Assembly (NCBI GenBank): GCA_936450465.1
Contig: OW388289.1
Location: 67,268,420-67,332,419 of the forward strand
Length of the DNA stretch: 64,000 bases
Direction of reading: 5' to 3'
From: Gibbula magus
Lineage: Eukaryota > Mollusca > Gastropoda > Trochida > Trochidae
This document shows, piece by piece, positions 46,337-57,640 of the stretch. Position numbers and translations under genes: made by a program. The notes under the pieces are model-generated. The model had not been told where the DNA came from. It did no database searches and saw only the letters and a list, made by a program, of their open reading frames with translations. Numbering within the stretch: the stretch's first letter is position 1; every line of letters begins with the position of its first letter.

Positions 46337-46592
46337 ATACCGACATACAATCCACGAACTGAGTCGAAACAACCCGAGATCAGAGACCACTGGGTCTAGG
46401 CCAACCTGCTCTAGTCTCGATGACTCCGGGGAGGAATCTGGCGACAAAACCTCTCCGGGGCTTGACGTGTCGAGTAGAATGTGGCACGAAAATGGACAAG
46501 CCAATACTGACTCTGACAATATGTCCGAAGACGCATTTGCGGACTATTGTATGAAGGAAGATGAGCAAGAGACCAGAAACATGGGAGTATAA
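46337..46592 (+). CDS. Receptor terminal exon B: duplicated cytoplasmic tail
   Basis: Exon of 256 bp with the same acceptor sequence as exon A (GTTTATCCTCAG) and the same phase. It starts RYRHTIHELSRNNPRSET and shares SPGLDVSSRM and DNMSEDAFA with exon A; differences include Trp for Leu after SSRM, loss of the PDY tyrosine (now LDD) and a new DYCMKED segment. Exon A's ATG-TGA end is ATG-GGA-GTA-TAA here, adding two residues. Similarity to exon A runs about 25 bp before the acceptor and about 35 bp past the stop, then ends where the hairpin repeat begins (about 46622), so its original 3' UTR has been replaced by repeat DNA. Use would be mutually exclusive with exon A, because A carries a stop. 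Confidence 0.68.
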
Positions 46593-46621
46593 TTTGGCAA
46601 AGTTTGATAAGTTGGCCTCAG

Positions 46622-46886
46622 AATGTCTCGAAGACGTATTGTTATTATCCTGATTATTAGGTCTTCAAGACGAATGTCTGAAGACCTATTGATGTTATCG
46701 TGTGTTTCCTTATTAAGGATTCAGCCATTAGGCTGAATCCTTGTTGTTATTGGCGTGTTTATTATTATTATTACTAAGGATTCAGCCCTTTGGGGCTAAA
46801 TCCTTATTGTTATTGGCGTGTTTATTATTATTATTAAGGATTCAGCACTAAAGTGCTGAATCCTTATTGTTATTGGCGTGTTTTAT
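46622..46886. repeat. Head-to-tail small hairpins with conserved linker
   Basis: A hairpin AGGTCTTCA/TGAAGACCT (46658-46690), then three hairpins of the type AAGGATTCAGC-loop-GCTGAATCCTT at about 46717, 46778 and 46837. Each is followed by ATTGTTATTGGCGTGTTTATT and (ATT)n. The outer stem is constant while the inner stem differs but stays paired: GCC/GGC, GCCC/GGGC, GCACT/AGTGC. The repeat begins exactly where similarity to tail exon A's 3' flank ends. Confidence 0.85.
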
Positions 46887-48421
46887 TATTATTATTCTTC
46901 CACGGATTTTGTGAACACGACTTCTACCAGAAGGAATGCAGCTAATACTACCAAACTTTGCAAGATGATCGCCCTTACTGCCTAGTTTCATGCCGAAGCT
47001 TTTGGGCCCAATCGGTCAAACCATTAAAGGTCCAGTTCGAATCTAAAGTTCGATTTTTAACATGGGCAAATTCTTCAAAATGCAGCTAGAGTCTTGAAAC
47101 TTTTCCTAAAAGATGCGCATTGTCAATGCGAGCAAAAAAGTAAATCACGGCGAAATCGTACATCACGTGGTTTCGGCTCCATATTGTTTTTAGCGTTTCT
47201 GTAAAATTTCCCGACCCCACGCATCTTTGACAATCTTCTTCTCTGAAGATACTTGCACCATGACGTTAAACTTATATGTGTATGTAGGTGTGTTTTTTCA
47301 AGAGTGTACTCCCAATACTTTTTGAACCGTGAGCACTCAAAGTTGGTCGATTTTGAAAAATGCGCAAACTTCAAAGGGACATAATTCGAAAATCTACCCG
47401 TCGAATTTCTTGATTTTTTCAGGATAGTAAGACAATACTATGGTCGTTATATATAAAGAATAAAATCACTCGCGAACAGTCATTCTTTGTCACAATTTTA
47501 TAAAATCTGAAAATGTACTGAAATTTCACAATTTTGAGGGTGTGCTTCTTTAAAAATCTTCTTCTCACTAACGGCAATACATACAGACATGTGTGATAGC
47601 TCATTTTAAAGCTGCATAAATTGATAAGACAGTGACGAGCCAAAATGTTGAATTTTGTCCAAGAACTTGAATTATCTGCCCTTGAATATGGTATTTTATT
47701 AAATGATCGGTTTTTTTGCTCTATGTTCAAAGGGACATAACTCTGTCACAAATACGCTTAGGTCCAAACTATTGATTGTAATCTGTTTCCCACTTCCTGC
47801 CCAACAATTCCACTTCAGATCAGTATCATATAAAAGTTGATAGTTACGGCACGACAGTCATTTTTAGACACAAATCGAAAAATACATAAAATGTACTGAA
47901 ATTTCGCGATTTTGATGGTGTGCTTCTTAGAAAATCTTCTTCTCACTAACGGCAATACATACAGATATGTGTGATAGCTCATTTAAAAGCTGAATAAATT
48001 GTTAAGACAGTGGCGAGCCAACATTTTGAATTTTGTCCTAGAACTTGAATTATCTGCCCTTGAATATGGTCTTTTTTTAAATGTTCGGGCTATTTGATCT
48101 ATGTTCAAAGGGACAGAACTCTGTCAAAAATAAATCAATGTCAATGTTAGTTATTGCAATCTGTTCCCCTATATGTACTTTACAATTAATGATCAGATAA
48201 TTATCATATAAAAGTTGATAGTTACGTAACAATTTGGGTTTTCCTCCAGGAGTTAAAAAATATGCATTTTCAACATTGAAATTTGAGTCTCAACAATCCT
48301 ACAGACATGCTAGAGACATGGAACTTTCTTTAAAAGATGCGCAATTATTATAGAAGGATGGCTTCATTCATTACCTTTAACTCATTTAAGCGCTGAATCC
48401 TTTTATCGTCACTTGTGACTA

Positions 48422-48458
<37 letters not shown>

Positions 48459-51400
48459 GGATTCAGCAATTTGCTGAATCCTTATTGTTATTGGCGTGTT
48501 TATTATTATTTTTATTTCAAGAATTTTGTGTACAAGATTCAGCCAAAACGGCTGAAGCAAATGCAACCACATTTTACATGCTGATAGCCCATCATGTGGA
48601 ATAGAACTGCGAAGCTTTTGGGTCAATTCGCTCCAACCTTTAGAGGTCCAGTTCGAATCCAAGTGTCCATTTTTAACATGGGGAATTTTTTTAAAATGCA
48701 CTTAGAGACTTGCAACTTTTTCTGAAAGATGCGTAATGTCAATGCGAGAAAAAAAGTAAATCATTGCGAATTCGTAAGTCACGTGGTTTATCCGCCATCT
48801 TGGATGTTTAAAAGTGTCAAATTTGTTGACCCCATGTATCTATGCGGATACACTCCGTGGTTTATCCGCCATCTTGGATGTTTAAAAGTTTCAAATTTGT
48901 TGACCCCATGTATCTATGCGGATACACTCCTCCGACGATATTTGCACCTAAGAGCTGGAGCTTTAATAATATATAGCTGAAACACTGGGGAAGAACAAGT
49001 TTGTTCTTTTTTTAGGGAACTCCTAATCAACATGGAGACTTGAAATTGTTTTTCTAAAGATGCGCAATAATACTATGAGCAATAAAGTAAATCATGATGG
49101 GCCAATTCGCTCTAGCCGTTAGAGGTCCAGTTCGAATCCAAGTGTTCATTTTTAACATGGGGATAATTCTCAAAATGCACTTAGAGACTTGCAACCTTTT
49201 GTAAAAGATTCGTAATGTCAATGCGAGAAAAAAAGTAAATCATGCGAATTCGTAAGTCACGTGGTTTATCCGCCATCTTGGATTTTTAAAAGTTTCAAAT
49301 TTGTTGACCCCATGTATCTTTGCGGATACACTCCTCCGACGATATTTGCACCTAAGAGCTGGAGCTTTATTTATATATAGCTGAAACAATGGGGATGAAT
49401 AAGTTTGTTCTTTTTTTAGGGAACTCCTAATACTTTCTTCACAGTGACCTTTCAAAGTCAGGCAATATTTGAAAAATGCAAACTTCAAGCGGACATAACT
49501 CAAATACCTACCCATCGAATTTTATGATATGTTCAGGAGAGTAAGATTTGACTATGGTCTTTACGAATCAATAATAAAATCACTTGCTTACAGTCATTTC
49601 CGGTCAAAATAGTGAAAAACTTTAACATGGGGAAAATCTTCAAAATCAGCATACAGACAAACTTTTTTCTAAAGATGCACAATAACAATACGACCAATAA
49701 TGTAAATCATGACCAAGTTGTAGCTTACGTGGTTTAGTCTGTGTTTTGATTTTCTTTACAATTTTGTCACGTTCATATTGGATATAGATAGTTCTAGGGA
49801 CTTGTAACTTGTTTTAAAAGATACACAATAAGATTGGAAATATGTCTCAATTCATTATATTTCAAATAATTGAATCATTCATTTGCTGAATCCTTTTATC
49901 GTCGCTTGCGACTATATTTATTAAGGATTCAGCCATAAGGCTGTATCCTTATTGTTATTGGCGTGTTTTTATTTCAAGATTTTTGTGGCATCGACTTCTA
50001 CAAGAAGGATTGCAGCTATTACAACCAAACTTTACAGGCTAATAGCCCTTACTATGTAGTTGTGCAGCGGAGCTTTTGGGCCAAATTGGTGCAGCCATGT
50101 AGGGTCCAGTTCGAATCTAAAAGTAATTTTTTAACATGGGAAAAAAATGAAAAATGCAGCTAGAGACTTGCAACTTTTTCTTAAAGATGCGCAATAACCA
50201 TGCGAGCATAAAAGTAAATCATGACGAATCGTTATGTCACGTGGTTTCGCCGCCATCTTGATTTTTAAAACTTTTAAAAATCTGCGGACCCCATGCACCT
50301 TTGACGATCTTCTCCTCTGAAGATATAAGTTCTACAGAGCTGATATTTGCACATAATGTAGCGGAAGCATTATATATATCGGGAATCCCCTCACGGGCAC
50401 TTATTAGCAATACTCTTTTCACAGTGAGTACTTGAAATCTAGTATTTTTGAAAAAAGTGTAAATTTGAAAACTCAATAACTCGAAAACTTAACAAGATAA
50501 TTTCATAAAACTTTCACCAATATGTGGCCAACAACATTCCCCATCGATAAGGCCCATAGCGGTTTTCTGCCGTAATAATAGATTTTTTGCTATTTCGAAA
50601 AAACTGAAAATGTGATGAATTTTCACAAATATGAGGGTACGCGTCTTCAAAAATCTTCTCCTAAATAACCGCAAAACACACAGATACATTGTATAGCCCA
50701 TCTTAAAGCTGATTTACTGCTGTTTATATGAATCTATAAACCGAAGCTCTATATTTAATAGTTTATGAGATACAGCATTTTAAAAATTGAACTTTAAAAA
50801 AAAATAATTTTCGGACTTTGATTCTAAAGGGACATTACTCTGTCAGAAATTGTTTGATAAGTAATCTATTTCTTGCAATCTGTTTGACATAGTTACCTTT
50901 ACCACTCCACTACAGAACATTATCATATAAAAGTTGATGGTTTGGGCACAATGTAAGCAGTTTTAAAAGAAAAGGAATTTTTATGAACTTTCGCAAATTT
51001 GAGGGTACGCATCTTCAAAAATCTTCTCCTAAATAACGGCAACACATACAGATAAATATTATAGCTCATTTTAAAGCTAAATTATTGATGTTTATATGAA
51101 TCTATAAACAAAAGCTCTACATTTAATAGTTTATGAGCAACAGCATTTTAAAAATTGAACTTTTTAAAAAAATATTTTTTGGCCTTTGATTCTAAAGGGA
51201 CATAACTCTGTCAGAATTTGTTTGATTAGTAATTTATTTCTTGAAATCTGTTTGACATAGTTACCTTTACAACTCCACTACAGAAATTTATCATATAAAA
51301 GTTCATAGTTTGGGTATAATTTAAGCAGTTTTAATAACATTTGAAATTTGATGATTTTGCGACTTTTTTAAGTGCATTTTCTTTGGAGAATTATTTTTCT

Positions 51401-54400
51401 TCAAACAATAAAGATAAAAGCATGAGTCTTATATCATTCAAAAGCGGAGAGATATTATGTTAAGCAGAATATTTTTCAAGCATGGAACTATAAAGGTTTC
51501 TATGTTACAGTCCATTGAAAATTGCCATTTTTCGAAAATCGTAATTTTCGACAAACTTCAAACGTACACAAGTGCTTAACTATTTGAAGAAGTGACACAT
51601 TATACGAGCGTATGCACAATTTCAAGAGCAACAACTTTTGTATTGAACGCTTTCATCAAAAAGTTGATAGTTAAGCTTCAAGCATCGCAAATGTCGTATA
51701 GGGGTCCGAAAATAAGCATTTTTTTTTTATTTTCTTGAATATTTAAAACAACATTACTCATTAATTATGCATTCAATCTATATGATGATTATATCTACTC
51801 AAGTGGAAATACAAGCACAACATTTTCTATGTTACACCTTAGTATGAAAATATTAACCGTTTTATCTTAAATCATTGGATACATAATGTAGTGGTCCATT
51901 AGTGTGTGAGTTTTCCATTTTCACTTAGAGACACGGGCAAAACTTTCAAAATAACTCTACAGACTTGCAGCTTGTTTTGAACGATGGACAATATCAATGA
52001 AATTCAACATAAGTGTCTCATGTATGCGCTGAATCCTTTTATCGTCACTTGTGACTAAATTTATTATTATTATTATTTCAAGATTTTTGTGTACACGACT
52101 TCTACAAGAAGGATTGCAGCTATTACAACCAAACTTTACAGGCTGATAGCCCTAACTATGTAGTTATACCGCGAAGCTTTTGGGCCCAATTGGTTCAGCC
52201 ATTTAGGGTCAGGTTCGAATCTAAAAGTCAATTTTTAACATGGGAAAAAAATGAAAAATGCAGCTAGAGACTTGCAACTTTTTTTAAAAGATGCGCAATA
52301 ACCATGCGAGCATAAAAGTTTACCATGACGAATGTGTAAGTCACGTGGTTTCGCCGCCATCTTGATTTTAAAAACTTTATAAAATCTCCGGACCCCATGC
52401 ACCTTTGACGATCTTCTCCTCTAAAGATATAAACTCTACAGAGCTGATATTTGCACATAATGTAGTTGAGACATGATTTATTTTGTGAATCTCCCCAAGG
52501 GGCACTTATTCACAATACTTTTTTCAAACAGAGTACTTGAAATCTGACAATTTCGAAAAAAGTTCAAATTTCAAACCTCAATAACTCGAAAACTTAATAA
52601 GATAATTTCATAAAACTTTCACCAAAATGTGGGCAACAACATTCCCCATCGATTTCGCCCATAGAGGTTTTCGGCCGTAAAAATAGATTTTTTGCTATTT
52701 CGAAAAAACTGAAAAACAGGTGAATTTGCGCAAATTTGATGGTTCGCTTCTTCAAAAATCTTCTCCTAAATAACGGCATTACATACAGACACATAGTATA
52801 GCTCATTTTGAAGCTGAATCTTTGCTGTTTATATGAACCTATAAACCAAAGCTCTACATGTAATAGTTTATGAGTTACAGCATTTTAAAAATTTAACTTT
52901 TAAAAAAAATAAAAATCGGCCTTTGATTCTAAAGGGACATTACTCTGTCAGAAATTGTTTAATTTGTAATCTGTTTCTTGAATCTGCTTAACATGGATAC
53001 CTTTACAACTCCACTGCAGAATATTATCATATAAAAGTTTATGGTTTGGGCACAATGTAAGCAGTTTTAAAAGAAAAGGAATTTTTATGAACTTTGGCAA
53101 ATTTGAGGGTACGCATCTTCAAAATTCTTCTCCTAAATAACGGCAACACATACAGACACATAGTATAGCGCATTGTAAAGCTGACTCATTCCTGTTTATA
53201 TGAATCTATCAACCAAAGCTCTACATTTAATAGTCTATGAGTTACAGCATTTTAAAAATTGAACTTTAAAAAAAAAGATTGTTTGGCCTTAGATTCTAAA
53301 GGGACATAACTCTGTCAGAAATTGTTTGATTAGTAATTTATTTCTTGCAATCTGTTTGACATAGTTACCTATACAACTCCACTACAGAACATTATCATAT
53401 AAAAGTTCATAGTTTGGGCATACTTTAAGCAGTTTTAATAACATTTGTAATTTGATGATTTTGCGACTTTTTTAAGTGCATTTTCTCTTCAACCAATAAA
53501 GATACAAACATGAATCTTATATCATTTCAAAGCGGAAATATATTATATTAAGTAGAATATTTTTCAAGCATTGATCTATCAAGGTTTCCATGTTACGGTC
53601 CATTGAATATTGCCATTTTTCGAAAATCGTAATTTTCGACAAAATTCAAACGTACACAAGTGCTAAACTATATGAAGAAGTGACACATTATTTATACGTG
53701 CGTATGCACAATTTCAAGAGCAACAACTTTTGTATTGAACGCTTTCATCAAAAAGTTGATAGTTAAGCTTCAAGCATCGCAAATGTCGTATAGGGGTCCA
53801 AAAATAAGCATTTTTTAGTATTTTCTTGAATATTTAAAACAACATTGCTCATTAAGTATGTATTCAATCTATATGATGATTATATCTACTTAAGGGGAAA
53901 TACAAGCCCAACATTTCCTATGTGACACCTTAGTATGAAAATATTAACCGTTTTATCTTAATCATGAGAAACATAATGTAGGGGTCTATTAGTGTATGAT
54001 TTTTCCATTTTCACTTAGAGACATTGCCAAAACTTTCAAAATACATCTACAGACTTGTAACTTGTTTTGAACGATGGACAATGTCAAGAACTTTCAGAAT
54101 ACGTGTGTCATTTATGCGCTGAATCCTTTTATCGTCACTTGTGACTATATTTATTATTATTATTTCATAGATTTTGTTCCATGTTTTCCGGGAAAACGGC
54201 TGGTCCCATCTGCATGAAATTGTCAGGGATGATAGCCCATGTCCTAACTTAGATTTTATCGTCGGCCGAATTTTGAATTTCGATCTGCATCTTGAGTTAT
54301 CTCCCCTTGAAGTTTAAACTTCAAACCTTAATAGCTCGAAAACTTATCAATATATTTTCATAAAACTTTCACCAAAATGTGGACAACAACATTCCCCATC

Positions 54401-55432
54401 GATCAGGACTATTGCGGATTTCGGCCGTAATGATAGATTTTTTGCTATTTTGAAAAAACTGAAAATTTGGTGCACTTTCGCGGTTTTGAGGGTATGCGTC
54501 TTCAAAAATCTTCTTCTAAATCAGGGCAATACATACAACATCGTGCAGTAGCTCCTTCGAAAGCTAAAAGAATGCTGCAAAAGGTAATCCCCAACCCTTG
54601 CTCTATTTTCAACGGTTAACGAGCTACAGCAATTTGAAAATTGAACTTTTTGAAAAACTCCTTTTTAGGGCTGGCATTCAAAGGGACATAACTCTGTTAG
54701 TTATATCAAAGTTACTGACTTCAATCCCTTTCTAACAACTAGATTAACAATTCCGTAACACATCATTATCATATAAAAGTTATTAGTTTGGGCATAATTT
54801 GAGCATATTCCCAAAACAGTGAAATATTTTGATTTTGAGACTTTCTGAGGTGTTTATCCTTTGGGGGAATTATTGATAATGAACCACTGAAGATAGGGAG
54901 ACTTTGAAGAGATCATGGTGATCTTAAAACGTGATTTATTAAGGAGAATATTTTTCAAACTCAAATCTGTCTTAGTTTTTTTGTGACAAGTCATATAACT
55001 TTGTCATTTTAAAAAAATCTCCATTTTCAACAAAGTTGAAAGGTTTTTTACTGCTTAACTGCTTATGCTATTGAAAATTTACATACACCTACGTATGCGC
55101 AATTTCAAGAAGAACAACTTTTATGTTGACCGATTTCATCAAAAAGTTGATAGTTAAGCCTCGAACATCGCAAGCGATGTCTAGGGGTCCAAATTTAAGC
55201 ATTTTTGAGTATTTTCTTGAATATTCGTGAGAAATGTAATGTAGAGGTCCATTAATATGTGATTTTTCCGTTTTCAGAGGGGTACCTTCTTTGGAGAATT
55301 TTTGTAAAAAAAACTACTGAAGATAGAGACATGTTTGATAGCTCATTTTAAAGCAGCGAAACAGATGTATAACCCTGAGTCCAACATGGAGTTCAAGGTC
55401 AAGCAGAAGTCTTGAAGACCTAAGTATTGCCT
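46887..55432. repeat. Nested tandem repeat region (about 8.5 kb)
   Basis: Large units each open with a TTATT run, sometimes a hairpin (48458, 49923), then a TTGTGTACACGACTTCTACAAG-like segment, and close with GCTGAATCCTTTTATCGTCACTTGTGACTATATTTATT (ends near 48425, 49918, 52062, 54156). The units at about 49925-52062 and 52063-54156 are clear tandem copies of about 2.1 kb. Inside them a unit of about 390 bp is itself duplicated (for example 50600/50985 and 52705/53090; a similar pair at 47480/47870), each with AAAGGGACATAACTCTGTCAG. Minus-strand frames such as 50489-50701 and 52594-52806 resemble one another only because the DNA is repeated. No real gene is supported. Confidence 0.85.
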
Positions 55433-55873
55433 GTGGCAATCCTAGTATTTGTATTATGATTATTTGCAGGTATGACTTGTATTTCCCCTCAATAGATTTA
55501 TGTACATCTATATTTCTTCATGTTAGCACATATGAATATAGTTATTATTAATCTTATGAAAAGTTACTTGTCAGAAACCTTATTTATGATAATTCACAAG
55601 TAGCAATATCGAGAACAATGGTATCCTATTCCTTTTCTCGACGTTTGAACTACCTTCACCTCTCCTCAGGTCAGGGACAACTGTATGTGACACATAAACC
55701 CCATATCACCGGCGCTAACGACTAAGGTACATTCAAAAGGTGTATTTGTTGTTGTGACGGATATATTAAATAAAGTGAACATTCTTCAAGAACAGATTCA
55801 ATATTTGAGAACCATTGAGGGTTTGTGGTTGTATACAAGCATGTTCTATGCACGACGTTTTTCTATAACATAG
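55433..55873. other. Sequence after the repeat region
   Basis: About 440 bp of AT-rich sequence. No feature recognised. Confidence 0.5.
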
Positions 55874-56104
55874 AACTTTGAGTTGTATACACAATATCAT
55901 AATATCAACCAATATTTTTATTGTTGTTATATCAATAATATTAATTACTGTATTTTCCTTTTCACGGTTAATCGTGCTAGTTGCAATACGCGTATTACCA
56001 AAGAATCATTTCATGTATTATTCACTGAACACGCATACAGTGTCCGTTTCCGTGAGTAACAAAAGAGAAACGATGTCTTTCACAACTGTTCACGGATATA
56101 ACCT
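55874..56104 (+). CDS. Tentative exon with a hydrophobic segment
   Basis: Open stretch ending at a good donor (AACCT|GTAAGT, 56105) and preceded by possible acceptors such as ATAACATAG (55873). It encodes a hydrophobic run (STNIFIVVISIILITVFSFS) then basic and polar residues. This could be a membrane exon of a neighbouring gene or of another receptor isoform, but it has no homology I recognise and AT-rich DNA often gives such stretches by chance. Confidence 0.2.
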
Positions 56105-56662
56105 GTAAGTGCCTTCCTACTCCTGGCTATAGTGACGTGTACAGCTGGCAGTATATAAGACTATCTGTACTCCTACAGCTCTATACAGTTTATGATCAGT
56201 GTCCCCATGCTACCGCATGTATGTGATATACTTTGCTATTCATGATTAGAGAGCGATTTTATTAATGTAGTTTTCTTAAAAATAGGGATATATGTATGAA
56301 TGTTATTCCAAATTACAAATGTTTTACTCTAATGGATGTTGACTTGTTCCATGTTCAATGTTGTCAAAGCAAATTGCATTGAACATTCATGAGTTTGATC
56401 ATGAAAGGTGCTTTTCATTTCCAATGTGGTACACCATATCCAGGGTCATATGTGCGATATGTAGACACGTGCCTCGTATTGCCACATCTGAATTAGGACG
56501 TATAATTTATGATTCCTATGCGAATGTGAGTTAATGGAATTAATTGGGTAATAAGGAAATATTTACACGAAACTATCTCTCTCTCACTATGTCTGTCTGT
56601 CTGTATGTCTGTCTGCGTGTGTGTTTGTCTCTCTCTCTGTCACGTAATAAGGAAATATTTAC

Positions 56663-56666
<4 letters not shown>
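56105..56666. other. Noncoding stretch before the microsatellite
   Basis: AT-rich. AATAAGGAAATATTTACAC occurs twice (about 56550 and 56646), each followed by CT-rich sequence, so a small duplication surrounds the microsatellite. Nothing else recognised. Confidence 0.5.

Positions 56667-56748
<82 letters not shown>
56667..56748 (+). repeat. (TC)41 microsatellite
   Basis: 82 bp of perfect TC dinucleotides. The Ser/Leu-rich open frames through it are artefacts of the repeat. Confidence 0.97.
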
Positions 56749-56751
<3 letters not shown>

Positions 56752-57429
56752 TTGTTAAAATTTATGCTATGTAATATTTATTTTTTTCAGTGAATATTTC
56801 ATCTTCATTCGAATACTTGTATACTTGTATTGTCGAATGTACATTCTGTGTTTTTAAATCTAGATCATTTCGTAGGAAAAGGACTGTATGTAAACCATTT
56901 AAATTCAATTTAAGAGTATCAGATTGCAGAAGTATCCTTATATTCGGTTGGCATGTCTAATTGACGGCGCAAATTGATTGCATTACATCAATGACAAATT
57001 GTAGTACATGTTTGTCTAATTAAAAGAACCAGGAGTAAACTATGTGTGGAGTTTGGAACAATCAGCACTGCATGATCGGGGATGAGCAATCAGTTGAAAT
57101 ATCAGAAAGCTGAAGTGTTCCTTTCTGTGCAAGTAGTAGTTACTAAACTGGTGTGCAAAAGAAACGCCACCAAAATACAAAACGTTATCATTTTTCGAGG
57201 AACGAAGCCTATCGATTGAAAACATCCTAAACATGTCTTCTTAATGTAACCTGTATATTCACTGTACGCAAATGCAAGTTTTCTTCGTAATTTTCGAGAA
57301 AAATGAACTTATTAGTCAAAAACTTTCAGATTGTGTACAAAGTTAACCAAATGAAATTTGGGTACAAAACATCAACAGAATGGAGGGTTTGCATTAAAAT
57401 ATTCGATTGCAAGTGACGAACATGGCTTT

Positions 57430-57640
57430 TTAAGATGCTACAGAAAAAGAGAGAACAATTCGCATATTGCAGGTTGGAGCGACGCTTAACAAAGTTCCCT
57501 TATCATGGATTGCATCAAGTGTACACTAGCCAGACTCGCTAAATGTTACAGACTAACTGGCAGTATTGCGTACAAGCCACGGAATGGAAAACCAAAGTCA
57601 TCTACGACGCAATAGAGACTTGGCCTTTTCCTCAAGTGCT
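57430..57640 (+). pseudogene. Tc1-like transposase fragment
   Basis: One frame reads LARLAKCYRLTGSIAYKPRN followed by GKPKSSTTQ and a stop. This is the second helix-turn-helix of Tc1-type transposases (consensus I.RL..R...TGSV..RPRSGRPR.TT), which binds the inverted repeats. Only this part is recognisable and the flanks contain stops, so it is a dead fragment. A Tc1-end-like phrase TGGTGTGCAAAAGAAACGCC lies upstream at about 57150. A second terminal repeat was not found. Confidence 0.65.

Larger units (their letters stand above)
3193..46592 (+). other. Receptor-like gene model: YWTD propeller, EGF-like, mucin stalk, TM, duplicated tail (3' part only)
   Basis: This entry spans the assembled gene. 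The exons are 3193-3355, 4308-4405, 6872-6994, 7991-8074, 25946-26149, 26368-26424, 26884-26904, 27200-27278, then either 45354-45600 or 46337-46592. Phases at the successive joins are 2, 1, 1, 1, 1, 1, 1, 2, and each exon length fits the incoming and outgoing phase with no internal stop. The encoded protein is a single-pass type I membrane protein: the end of an LDL-receptor class B (YWTD) propeller, two Cys-rich EGF-like modules, a Thr/Pro-rich stalk, one transmembrane helix and a tail of about 80 residues rich in Ser, Asp and Glu. The layout resembles cueball/LRP-type proteins. The ligand and function are unknown. The start, signal peptide and earlier blades lie upstream of the window. The gene model is inferred from sequence only. 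Confidence 0.75.

Noticed and set aside
47123..52806. Similar minus-strand frames (for example RRRFLKK-containing) suggesting a gene family
   Set aside because: Their similarity follows from DNA-level tandem repetition. They have no consistent start, and stops fall at different points.
56544..56793. Ser/Leu-rich frames
   Set aside because: They are translations of the (TC)41 microsatellite.
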